Assembly (NCBI GenBank): GCA_963726315.1
Contig: CAVSBZ010000005.1
Coordinates: forward strand, 124,001 to 188,000
Length of the DNA: 64,000 bases
Direction: 5' to 3'
DNA from: FEB-25 sp963726315
GTDB lineage: Bacteria > Chloroflexota > Anaerolineae > Anaerolineales > UBA4823
Of this stretch, positions 1 to 7,580 are shown in pieces. Position numbers and translations under genes: made by a program. The notes below the pieces were generated by a model. The model had not been told where the DNA came from, ran no database searches, and was given only the letters and a program-made list of their open reading frames with translations. Within the stretch, counting starts at the first letter, position 1, and each line of letters opens with the position of its first letter.

Positions 1-1097
1 GGCATTATAAACTTAGTATGGAAAAATTGGTGGACAAAGAATTTCGCCGATTCACCGATTTTTTCTCCCTGAGCAACCTTCCCTTGCTGTTCCAGATAAA
101 ACCGCTGGTAAAACATTATGCCAATATGGCATCTTATTTTGACAACCCACGATTAAAATCAGCATTTTCATTCCAGGATGTATACATGGGGTTAAGCCCG
201 TTCGAAGCCCCTGCCACCTTTTCTTTAATGCCCTACACTGAGCTGGAGCATGGGGTTTGGTATCCTAAAGGTGGAATGTACAGTATTGTCGAAGCGCTCA
301 TGACCATTGCCAGAGAGGCTAAAGTGGAGTTTGCTTTCGACACCACGGTAGAGAAGATAAATGTGGACCGCAAGCGTGCTTCGGGGCTCGACCTTGAACA
401 CAACCAACATATTTCACCGGATATCATCCTGGCGAATGCTGACTTGCCTTACGTCTATAATGAACTGCTGCCAAAAGATGCCCTGGCGAAAAAAATATCG
501 CGGATGAAATATTCATGTTCGGTGATCAGCTTCTTTTGGGGTGTGGATAAGCCGTATCCCGCCCTTGGTCCGCACACCTTGTTCCTGGCGGATGACTACC
601 GTCAGAATTTCGTTTCGATCATCCGGGAGTTGGATCTGCCGGCTAATCCCAGCCTATATATCCATGCACCAACCCGGTTGGATCCATCCATGGCTCCAGC
701 TGGTGAGGAAACGCTCATTGCCATCGTACCTGTGGGTCACTTATCGGAGAATGGCGAGCAGGATTGGGAAAAACTGACAGATCAGGCACGTAAACATGTA
801 TTTCGCCGGCTGTCGTCCATTGGAATTACCGACCTTGAAGAGCACATCAAGTTTGAGACCACACTTACGCCCCTGTCATGGCGCAAGCGCTATAACCTGG
901 TCAGGGGTTCGACCCATGGACTTTCGCATAACCTGACCCAGCTGGCGTATTTTCGACCGGCGAACCGGCACCCACACTACCGCAATTTATACTTCGTTGG
1001 CGCCAGCACTCACCCTGGCACGGGTATCCCAACGGCGATGATTTCGGGTAGGCTGGTAGCAAAGCGCATCCTGGACGAGCTTAAAGAATTGGAATAA
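1..1097 (+). CDS. crtI: Phytoene desaturase (CrtI family), N-terminus cut by window edge
   Basis: The frame is open to the first base of the window, so the first ATG (position 18) is internal and roughly the N-terminal third, including the FAD Rossmann motif, is missing. What remains fits the substrate and C-terminal half of CrtI/CrtN-type carotenoid desaturases. It ends in the family's C-terminal FAD-contact block, YFVGASTHPGTGIPTAMISG, followed by a short helix. The known role is FAD-dependent desaturation of phytoene or a related carotene at the membrane. Carotenoid genes are classic targets of CarH/LitR repressors, and a CarH-type gene lies about 3.4 kb downstream on the same strand, which fits a light-response neighbourhood. 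The exact substrate (phytoene, diapophytoene or a carotenoid ketolase/isomerase variant) cannot be told from this fragment. Confidence 0.85.
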   Translation, partial: HYKLSMEKLVDKEFRRFTDFFSLSNLPLLFQIKPLVKHYANMASYFDNPRLKSAFSFQDVYMGLSPFEAPATFSLMPYTELEHGVWYPKGGMYSIVEALMTIAREAKVEFAFDTTVEKINVDRKRASGLDLEHNQHISPDIILANADLPYVYNELLPKDALAKKISRMKYSCSVISFFWGVDKPYPALGPHTLFLADDYRQNFVSIIRELDLPANPSLYIHAPTRLDPSMAPAGEETLIAIVPVGHLSENGEQDWEKLTDQARKHVFRRLSSIGITDLEEHIKFETTLTPLSWRKRYNLVRGSTHGLSHNLTQLAYFRPANRHPHYRNLYFVGASTHPGTGIPTAMISGRLVAKRILDELKELE

Positions 1098-1186
1098 ATT
1101 TTTTTATCGGTTAACTCGGATTGCCACCTCCTTAGCGGTGTGCGAGGGCAGGTGGTTTACCAGTGTCTCCTGGGTAATAAAAATAC

Positions 1187-1215
1187 TTGACTAAATGGAT
1201 AGTATTTATTATAAT
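1187..1215 (+). promoter_or_regulatory. Sigma70-like promoter TTGACT-17-TATAAT
   Basis: TTGACT at 1187-1192 and TATAAT at 1210-1215 are separated by exactly 17 bases, a near-consensus housekeeping promoter pointing right. It lies in the gap between the desaturase and the GH99-like gene and overlaps a perfect 26-bp palindrome (1199-1224). Confidence 0.6.
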
Positions 1216-1224
1216 AAATACTAT
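1199..1224. promoter_or_regulatory. Perfect 26-bp palindrome over the -10 box (candidate operator)
   Basis: Two 13-base arms (1199-1211 and 1212-1224) are exact reverse complements. The left arm reads ATAGTATTTATTA. The palindrome covers the -10 box and probable start site of the promoter above, where a repressor would block transcription. The A/T-rich sequence makes some symmetry cheap, but 13 of 13 matches with no spacer is unlikely by chance. The binding protein is unknown. Confidence 0.5.
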
Positions 1225-1242
1225 AATGGAATTTGAATAGCG

Positions 1243-1266
1243 CACCAATATCTGATTGGTGTTTTT
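1243..1266 (+). terminator. Intrinsic terminator, CACCAAT/ATTGGTG stem plus T5
   Basis: A 7-bp stem (1243-1249 with 1255-1261) and 5-base loop are followed by TTTTT. It lies about 145 bases after the desaturase stop and only about 45 bases after the start site predicted for the promoter at 1187-1215. It could end the desaturase transcript or truncate a short leader RNA. Confidence 0.55.
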
Positions 1267-1394
1267 CCTTTAATTGAGCTCATGTATGGGGTGGAAATAT
1301 AAGCCAAAATAAAGGATTACACAGGGGAAAACGAAGGACAGGCAAGTTCGTTCCGGGGCAGGTCAAAATAAATATAGGTGGGAAATCAACTGGT

Positions 1395-3311
1395 ATGAAA
1401 AATAAATGGTCAAACCTCAGGTATATACTGGTAGTTATTACATGCCTGTCGATAGGTGGGAGTGTGTTGGCAAAAGCCAGCAGTGGGTTTCCTCCTTCGA
1501 CAGATTCGAACGCAGCTTTGAGCTTGAGCTCAACACAAGTCCAAAGCAAAACCGCGGGCTCAAACAGTACAACCATTGGCTCATCTAATCAAGTACCACA
1601 ACATCAATCTGGCTCTCCTTATACCGCCACCAGCACGAGTACGCCAAATAAGAAAAGCAATTTAAACTCATTAACCTTCCCAATTAGAGCCGCATTCTAT
1701 TACCCCTGGTTTCCAGGAGGCTGGACCCAGCATGGTATTTACCCCTACACAAACTATAAGCCAAGCCTGGGGTATTATGACCTGGCCGATTCCACAATCA
1801 TCCAGCGGCAAATTAAAGCCATGTTGTACGGGAATATCGAAGCAGGTATTGCTTCCTGGTGGGGGCAAGGATCAACCACGGATAAAGAGATACCAGCGCT
1901 CTTATCGGCGGCAGCTAGCACAGCATTCAAATGGATTATCTACTATGAGCCGGAAGGCGTGGGTAACCCGGATGTGAACACTCTGACCTCAGACCTGATC
2001 TACCTGAGGGATAAATACGGCAGCGATCCAAATTACCTGCGGGTAAACAACCGTTTTGTAGTCTTCGTTTATGCGGACGCGAATGATGGCTGTACCATGG
2101 TGGACCGTTGGCACCAGGCGAATACCGTGAATACCTACATCGTGCTCAAGGTCTTTCCAGGATACCAATCGTGTGCCAACCAGCCAGATGGATGGCACCA
2201 GTATAATCCAGACAGGCCGTCGGCATCCGTAGGTCAATATAGTTTCACCATCAGCCCGGGGTTTTGGAAGGCGGGTGAAACCCCAAGATTAGAGCGCAAC
2301 CTGGCATCGTGGCAACAAGGTATTAGTAATATGGTTGCTTCTGGAGCGAACTTTCAGCTTATCACCACTTTCAATGAGTGGGGAGAAGGTACAGCCATAG
2401 AATCAGCAGCCGAGTGGGCTACTTCGTCTGGTTATGGAGCTTATCTCGATGCGCTGCATAATATTGGTCAAGCTTCTACCACGGTCACGCAAATTCCTGA
2501 CAGCCCGTCAGGCGCCGACCCGGTTGTAGTCGCGGCGGGAGACATTGCTGCCTGCCATACCACGGGTGCCCAACAAACAGCTGCGCTCATAGACAATATC
2601 GCTGGAACAGTGATTACCCTGGGTGACAATGCATATGAGTCAGGAACGTTGAGCCAGTTTACCAGTTGCTATGATCCTTCCTGGGGGCAACTCAAAGCGC
2701 GCACGTTCCCATCTGTGGGAAACCATGAATACCTAACCAAGAACGCGGCCGGATACTTCGGTTATTTCGGGGCAGCTGCAGGAGGCCCCAATAAAGGATA
2801 TTACAGCTACGACCTTGGGTCATGGCATATCGTGGTGATTAATACCAACTGTTCTGAGGTGGGTGGTTGCGGTGTAAACTCTCCGCAGGGGCAGTGGTTG
2901 AGTGCAGATCTGGCGGCGCATCCGGCGTTGTGTACGATGGCTTACTGGCATCAACCCCGTTTCAGCTCGGGTGAGCATGGAAATGATACCGGCTTAATTC
3001 CCTTCTGGCAAATTCTCTATAATGCCGGAGTAGATCTGGTCTTGAATGGTCACGACCATGATTATGAACGATTCGCACCCCAAGACCCAAACGGCGCTGC
3101 TGACCCTGTGAGAGGGATACGTGAATTCGTAGTGGGAACCGGCGGGAAGGGTCTGCGACCCATCACCACCACGATCGCAAATAGTGAAGTACATAACGAC
3201 AATACCCTCGGGGTGCTCAAGTTAACCTTGCATCCAAGCGGATATGACTGGCAGTTTATCCCGGTGGCAGGCAAGACATTTACCGATTCTGGCAGTGGGA
3301 TGTGTCACTGA
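1395..3311 (+). CDS. Secreted GH99-like glycosidase fused to metallophosphoesterase
   Basis: A signal peptide (about residues 1-27, ending in a VLA-K site) and a Ser/Thr/Pro-rich linker precede two domains. Residues about 95-365 resemble GH99-like TIM-barrel proteins: AFYYPWF near the start and FNEWGEGTAIES near residue 327, the NEWxEG block typical of that clan. Residues about 377-635 form a calcineurin-like (purple acid phosphatase-like) phosphoesterase with all metal-binding blocks in order: GDIAAC (about D383), GDNAY, GNHEY (about 442), YWHQPRF and GHDHDYER (about 551). Both halves look intact, so a bifunctional exoenzyme acting on glycans and phosphate esters is a reasonable inference. 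Substrates cannot be read from sequence. It is a single-gene unit followed by a strong terminator. Confidence 0.8.
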   Translation: MKNKWSNLRYILVVITCLSIGGSVLAKASSGFPPSTDSNAALSLSSTQVQSKTAGSNSTTIGSSNQVPQHQSGSPYTATSTSTPNKKSNLNSLTFPIRAAFYYPWFPGGWTQHGIYPYTNYKPSLGYYDLADSTIIQRQIKAMLYGNIEAGIASWWGQGSTTDKEIPALLSAAASTAFKWIIYYEPEGVGNPDVNTLTSDLIYLRDKYGSDPNYLRVNNRFVVFVYADANDGCTMVDRWHQANTVNTYIVLKVFPGYQSCANQPDGWHQYNPDRPSASVGQYSFTISPGFWKAGETPRLERNLASWQQGISNMVASGANFQLITTFNEWGEGTAIESAAEWATSSGYGAYLDALHNIGQASTTVTQIPDSPSGADPVVVAAGDIAACHTTGAQQTAALIDNIAGTVITLGDNAYESGTLSQFTSCYDPSWGQLKARTFPSVGNHEYLTKNAAGYFGYFGAAAGGPNKGYYSYDLGSWHIVVINTNCSEVGGCGVNSPQGQWLSADLAAHPALCTMAYWHQPRFSSGEHGNDTGLIPFWQILYNAGVDLVLNGHDHDYERFAPQDPNGAADPVRGIREFVVGTGGKGLRPITTTIANSEVHNDNTLGVLKLTLHPSGYDWQFIPVAGKTFTDSGSGMCH

Positions 3312-3354
3312 TCAGGATTTGTATAACAATCAAAGTATCATAAAAAACAAAGCC

Positions 3355-3388
3355 AAAACCGCCTGCATCAGCGCAGGCGGTTTTTTTT
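3355..3388 (+). terminator. Strong intrinsic terminator after the GH99/phosphoesterase gene
   Basis: A GC-rich stem (ACCGCCTGC at 3358-3366 with GCAGGCGGT at 3373-3381) has a 6-base loop, is extended by flanking A/T pairs, and runs into eight T residues. It isolates the upstream gene from the heliorhodopsin operon. Confidence 0.9.
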
Positions 3389-3496
3389 ATTAGATGCCAG
3401 TATAAGTCGGTGGGAGCTTAGATATTGTTCTAAATTATATATACAAGATGACCTGATAACTAAAAACATCTGATATTCTGTAGATATTTCTCTTTA

Positions 3497-3540
3497 AATA
3501 TTTACAAAATATATACAATATGTTATATTAAATTGTACAA
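3497..3540 (+). promoter_or_regulatory. Four phased 11-bp repeats resembling a CarH operator
   Basis: Consecutive 11-mers are AATATTTACAA, AATATATACAA, TATGTTATATT and AAATTGTACAA. The first matches the 11-bp repeat described for Thermus CarH (nAnnTTnACAn, as recalled) completely. The second and fourth each differ at one fixed base, and the third keeps only the first half. The block ends 75 bases before the heliorhodopsin start. A CarH-type protein is encoded directly downstream, so it is the inferred ligand. The A/T-rich background is the main reason for caution. Confidence 0.5.
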
Positions 3541-3615
3541 ATTAAGGTAATAAATGATATCCTTAATCACTCTCACAAGAAAATGGAAGGATTATAAAAA
3601 ATAATGGAGATAAAA

Positions 3616-4386
3616 ATGGACGAAGAAAAGAAATACAAAAGTTTACGGCGTTTCAATCTGAGTATGGGCTTCTTGCATTTGATTCAGGGCATCCTGATGA
3701 TCGTTTTGAGCAACGATAAGGCTTATCCCATATATACTAACTTCCTCAAATTTGACTTGAGCAAGATGGCTTTGATTCCGGATCCAAAAATTGTCTTTGA
3801 ATTACGTTTCGGACCAGCGGTGGCGGTATTCCTACTGATATCAGCTGCAGCACATTTTTTCCTTGCCACATTTGGAAATAAATTATACGTATCCAACCTG
3901 AAGAAGAAAATGAATCCGGTGCGGTTTTATGAGTATGCGTTATCTTCATCGGTGATGATCGTCCTTATTGGCATGCTGGTAGGGATCTATGATCTTGGTG
4001 CGATCATCCTCATCTTCGGGATCAATGCAATGATGAACCTGTTTGGATTGCTGATGGAGCTCCATAATCAGACCACCCAGAAGACAGATTGGACCTCATT
4101 TATTTTTGGCTCGATCGCAGGGATCATCCCCTGGATTGTGATCGTACTGTATTTCGTCGGGTCGCTGACTGGTGGAGGCGGCAAACCACCTACGTTTGTG
4201 TATGCTATCATCCCTACGTTGTTCGTGTTCTTTAATATCTTCGCGGTGAACATGGTGCTGCAATACAAAAAAGTAGGTCCATGGAAGGATTATCTGTTTG
4301 GCGAGCGGGTTTATATCATCCTGAGCCTGTCTGCCAAGACCATCCTGGCCTGGATCATCTTTGCAGGCACCCTCGCACCTGTATAA
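3616..4386 (+). CDS. Heliorhodopsin
   Basis: A seven-helix membrane protein of 256 residues from the ATG at 3616. That start is chosen because GGAG lies six bases upstream; an in-frame ATG at 3604 would use up that site. Family marks are clear. The last helix carries SLSAKTILAW followed by FAGTL, putting the retinal Schiff-base lysine at K241. The third-helix block RFYEYALSSS gives the counterion E106. Both are close or equal to the positions in the reference heliorhodopsin 48C12 (K241, E107). Heliorhodopsins bind retinal, are inverted in the membrane relative to type-1 rhodopsins and mostly do not pump ions; sensory or enzyme-regulating roles are proposed. It is first in an operon with a B12 light sensor and photolyase, and carries a possible CarH operator upstream, which argues for light-induced expression. 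Confidence 0.95.
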   Translation: MDEEKKYKSLRRFNLSMGFLHLIQGILMIVLSNDKAYPIYTNFLKFDLSKMALIPDPKIVFELRFGPAVAVFLLISAAAHFFLATFGNKLYVSNLKKKMNPVRFYEYALSSSVMIVLIGMLVGIYDLGAIILIFGINAMMNLFGLLMELHNQTTQKTDWTSFIFGSIAGIIPWIVIVLYFVGSLTGGGGKPPTFVYAIIPTLFVFFNIFAVNMVLQYKKVGPWKDYLFGERVYIILSLSAKTILAWIIFAGTLAPV

Positions 4387-4463
4387 TCCTGCCCAGATTG
4401 TCATTTAATGACCACCACCTGGTGCATTTTGTTAGCTTAAAGTTCTGGTGAAAGAGTGAACCA

Positions 4464-5756
4464 TTGTCTGACACAACCCCGATTTATAATCTGAAGGCAG
4501 TAATGCAAGAAGTTGGCCTCAGCGCGGCGACGTTGCGGGCATGGGAGCTGCGTTATGGTGTGCCCAAACCACAGCGAACAGCAGGCGGTCACCGCCTGTA
4601 CAGCAGGCAGGATATCATAATGCTGAAATGGCTGGTGGATAGACAGAAAGAAGGTCTCAGCATCAGCCACGCAGTTGAGATGTGGAAATCGGAGAAGTTA
4701 CAAGACCGTTATCTACAACCACAAATCCAGCTTTCTGCGCCTGATCTGAGTCTGGGTGAAGCCATGATCGATCAGCTGCGGGACCAGTGGACAACTGCCT
4801 GCCTGACGTTTGATGACGAGTCAGCCAACCGGGTTCTTGACCAGGCGTTTGCCATTGCCGCCCCGGAAACGGTATGCATAGAAGTGCTTCAAAAAGGTCT
4901 GGCTCATATCGGTGAAGGCTGGTACGCAGGTGCAATCAGTGTCCAGCAGGAACACTTTGCTTCGGCAATTGCCACGCGCAGGATCGACAGCCTGCTCACT
5001 GCTGTACCTGCTCCAACCCAGACGGGGCGCATCCTGGTTGCCTGTCCTCCCGGAGAGGTGCATGACTTCATCCTGCTTTTGGTGACTTACTTGCTTCGAA
5101 GAAGGGGCTGGGATGTGGTTTACCTGGGAGCCAATGTGCCGCTCCAAGACCTGGATACAGCCATCGAATCAACCAAACCAGCCCTGGTTTTATCCGCGGC
5201 TCAAACGCTCACCAGTGCTGCCAGCCTGCGCACTATGTCTGAATTTCTTTCTGTCAGGCGTATCCCCCTGGCATTTGGTGGTGGAATCTACCAACTGATA
5301 CCATCGGTCATCCAATGCATCTCCGGTTACTACCTGGGTAGTGAAATGCTGAAGTTACCGAGCATCATTGAAGCACTGGTACAAACACCGCCTTCGATGC
5401 TGGTTGCCCAGCCGCTATCCTCAATTTATAGCCAGGCATTGAACAGGTTCCATCAGAATGAAGCCTTTATAGTCACTGAAGTTACTTCAACCATGCAAAC
5501 CTTTCCAGTTAAGCCAGCCCACCTGCAGGTTGCGAATGACCAGCTCACTCAGCTGATTTATTCCGCGTTGATCCTGGGTGATATCACCCTGCTGGATCAC
5601 TCTGCTACCTGGCTGAACGGTTTACTGAGTAACTACGGTGTACCTACCAAGGCGGTCGAGCAGTTTTACGCCATTTACCGCCAGGCCGTCGAGCACTACC
5701 TGGGGGAGGATAGTTCAGTGATCCTGGATTGGCTGACCAAACAGATTGCTGCCTAG
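4464..5756 (+). CDS. CarH/LitR-type MerR regulator with B12-binding photosensor domain
   Basis: Residues 8-75 are a MerR winged helix (LSAATLRAWELRYG, then GGHRLYS). Residues about 95-180 are the helical cap, with the diagnostic W-x9-EH motif (W153, E163, H164) that packs on adenosylcobalamin. The Rossmann B12 domain follows, with VHD (H200, the likely cobalt-binding histidine) and LGANVP. In CarH, dark AdoCbl-bound tetramers repress; light breaks the Co-C bond and releases DNA. About 120 further helical residues (310-430) are not found in the roughly 285-residue Thermus CarH and are unassigned. Translation probably begins at TTG 4464, as no in-frame ATG or GTG precedes the HTH. It lies 77 bases after heliorhodopsin and 19 before photolyase, so it likely controls this operon and itself. 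Confidence 0.88.
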   Translation: MSDTTPIYNLKAVMQEVGLSAATLRAWELRYGVPKPQRTAGGHRLYSRQDIIMLKWLVDRQKEGLSISHAVEMWKSEKLQDRYLQPQIQLSAPDLSLGEAMIDQLRDQWTTACLTFDDESANRVLDQAFAIAAPETVCIEVLQKGLAHIGEGWYAGAISVQQEHFASAIATRRIDSLLTAVPAPTQTGRILVACPPGEVHDFILLLVTYLLRRRGWDVVYLGANVPLQDLDTAIESTKPALVLSAAQTLTSAASLRTMSEFLSVRRIPLAFGGGIYQLIPSVIQCISGYYLGSEMLKLPSIIEALVQTPPSMLVAQPLSSIYSQALNRFHQNEAFIVTEVTSTMQTFPVKPAHLQVANDQLTQLIYSALILGDITLLDHSATWLNGLLSNYGVPTKAVEQFYAIYRQAVEHYLGEDSSVILDWLTKQIAA

Positions 5757-5775
5757 GTGTTCCAAAAAGGATTTC

Positions 5776-7215
5776 ATGAAAGCTTACGCGGAAAGAAACA
5801 CTGTGAGAAGTGCGATTTGGTGGATCCGGCGTGATTTACGCTTGAGTGATAACCAGGCTTTGGCTGCAGCTTTGAGCCATGCTGACGTGATCATCCCTGT
5901 GTTTATCCTTGACCCTAAATTGATCACATCGCTCCAAGCCAGTCAAAACAGGGAAGGCTTTTTATATGACGGATTACGCGATTTAGATTCTGATCTGCGC
6001 CGGCGAGGCAGTACTCTCATCGTTCGTAAGGGCAACCCGCTGGAAGAGCTTAACCTTTTATATCAGGAAAGTGGGGCAGTAAGAATTTTCGCAGAAGCGA
6101 ACGTCTCTCCTTACGCTAGGCAGCGTGATGGTCTTGTCTCAAGCGTGCTCCCCCTGACACTGACATCAGGGTTGACCGTTCACTCGCCGGAAACTTTGTT
6201 AAAACCCAATAGCACTCCGTATACAGTGTTCACCCCATTCAGTAGAAAGTGGCACAGTAACGCCTTCCCAGGCAAACCAATTCCAGCCCCAGAAAAACTC
6301 GCTTCGATACCTCATCTTGCCAGCCTGGAGCTGCCAGCATCACCAAGATCTACATACACGAGCGTCTTACAGGCAGGCGAGGCAGAGGCGCAGAAGCGTT
6401 TAGATACATTCATCGATTCTCATATCGATCATTACGCTGAGACGCGTGACCGTGTTGATTTGGACGGCACATCAAGACTCTCACCTTACGTGCGTTTTGG
6501 GATGCTTTCTGCCAGGCAGGTAGCCTGGGCGGCTCGGGAAGCAAGTGCACGTGCACGGGATTCTGCTAACCGTCAGGGCGCTGAAACCTGGCTTAACGAG
6601 CTGATCTGGCGTGAGTTTTATGCCTATATCCTGTATTATTATCCCCAGGTCGTCCGCTCCGCGTTCCGTCCCGAGCTGCGTCAGATACAGTGGCGGGAGG
6701 ATAAAACTGAGTTTTCTGCCTGGGCTGAGGGACGCACGGGTTACCCGATGGTGGATGCCGCTATGCGCCAGTTAAATACGAGTGGATGGATGCATAACCG
6801 TGCCCGCATGATCACAGCCTCGTTCCTGGTGAAAGATCTGTTAATTGACTGGCGCCGAGGAGAACGGTATTTCATGCAGCATTTACTCGATGGAGACCCG
6901 GCCTCGAACACTGGCGGCTGGCAGTGGGTAGCAGGGACGGGAACGGATGCAGCGCCGTATTTTCGAATATTTAACCCTGTATTGCAGGGTAAGAAATTCG
7001 ACCCGCAAGGGGCTTATATTCGACGCTGGGTCACGGAATTATCAGCAGTACCTGATGGGTATATTCACACACCCTGGGCTATGCCTGCTGATGTCCAGTC
7101 TCAAACAGGCTGCAGGATTGGTAAAAACTATCCTGCTCCGATTGTAGACCACGCAACAGCTCGGCAGCGAACATTGGAGATTTACCGAGGTGGAAAAATA
7201 AAATTATATGAATAA
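5776..7215 (+). CDS. phrB: Deoxyribodipyrimidine photolyase (class I, cryptochrome/photolyase family)
   Basis: A 479-residue protein from the ATG at 5776, which follows an AAAAAGG site. A TTG 30 bases upstream would overlap the regulator gene. The N-terminus WWIRRDLRLSDNQAL is the antenna-domain signature. The FAD/catalytic domain has RLSPYVRFG, LIWREFYAY, MVDAAMRQLNTSGWMHNRAR and, near residue 381, the strand-helix block beginning GWQWVAGTGTDAAPYFRIFNP. These are the marks of CPD-repairing class I photolyases. It uses FADH- and light to split UV-induced pyrimidine dimers. The second chromophore (folate or deazaflavin) cannot be decided here, but the overlapping next gene belongs to an F420-associated family. 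The operon position with a light-released repressor implies induction by light. Confidence 0.93.
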   Translation: MKAYAERNTVRSAIWWIRRDLRLSDNQALAAALSHADVIIPVFILDPKLITSLQASQNREGFLYDGLRDLDSDLRRRGSTLIVRKGNPLEELNLLYQESGAVRIFAEANVSPYARQRDGLVSSVLPLTLTSGLTVHSPETLLKPNSTPYTVFTPFSRKWHSNAFPGKPIPAPEKLASIPHLASLELPASPRSTYTSVLQAGEAEAQKRLDTFIDSHIDHYAETRDRVDLDGTSRLSPYVRFGMLSARQVAWAAREASARARDSANRQGAETWLNELIWREFYAYILYYYPQVVRSAFRPELRQIQWREDKTEFSAWAEGRTGYPMVDAAMRQLNTSGWMHNRARMITASFLVKDLLIDWRRGERYFMQHLLDGDPASNTGGWQWVAGTGTDAAPYFRIFNPVLQGKKFDPQGAYIRRWVTELSAVPDGYIHTPWAMPADVQSQTGCRIGKNYPAPIVDHATARQRTLEIYRGGKIKLYE

Positions 7216-7579
7216 AACGTTCGAAAATCAAAAATACCTGAACATCGAAACTTTTCGTAAGAGTGGTGTGGGGGTGAAGACCCCCGTCTGGTTCGTTCAG
7301 GATGACGATGCATTTTTCGTCCAAACGGCAGCAGGTTCGGGCAAGGTGAAACGTATCCGCAACAATTGCCAGGTGAAGATTGCTTTATGCAAAATGGATG
7401 GCAGAGTGGTTGGTGAATGGTTTCAAGCCAATGCCCGAGAAGTAAACGACCCGGAAATTGCCTTCAAGGTTGATAAGCTGCTCGACAAGAAATACGGCTT
7501 GTTGAAGAAGTTGTTTTTTAGGGATCACGATTCGAATGGCCGAAAATATACAATATTGGAAATGAAAATGGGTGAATAA
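7208..7579 (+). CDS. PPOX-class, probable F420/flavin-dependent split-barrel enzyme (Rv2061-like)
   Basis: A 123-residue protein whose ATG overlaps the photolyase stop by eight bases, so translation is probably coupled. The pattern KYLNIETFRKSG, TPVWFVQDDDAFFVQT, SGKVKRIRNN, KIALCKMDGRVVGEWF matches the pyridoxamine-phosphate-oxidase-like split barrel, closest to the subgroup called probable F420-dependent (Rv2061 family). Such proteins are small dimers that reduce or oxidise substrates with F420 or flavin. The substrate is unknown. Its place directly behind photolyase may be explained by deazaflavin chemistry, since 8-HDF is a photolyase antenna and an F420 precursor, or by redox defence in the light. 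Both are inference. Confidence 0.75.
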   Translation: MNKTFENQKYLNIETFRKSGVGVKTPVWFVQDDDAFFVQTAAGSGKVKRIRNNCQVKIALCKMDGRVVGEWFQANAREVNDPEIAFKVDKLLDKKYGLLKKLFFRDHDSNGRKYTILEMKMGE

Positions 7580-7580
7580 A

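Noticed and set aside
4387..4463. Terminator between heliorhodopsin and the CarH gene
   Set aside because: Only very short inverted repeats (GTCAT/ATGAC, CACCA/TGGTG) without a proper T run; read-through is expected.
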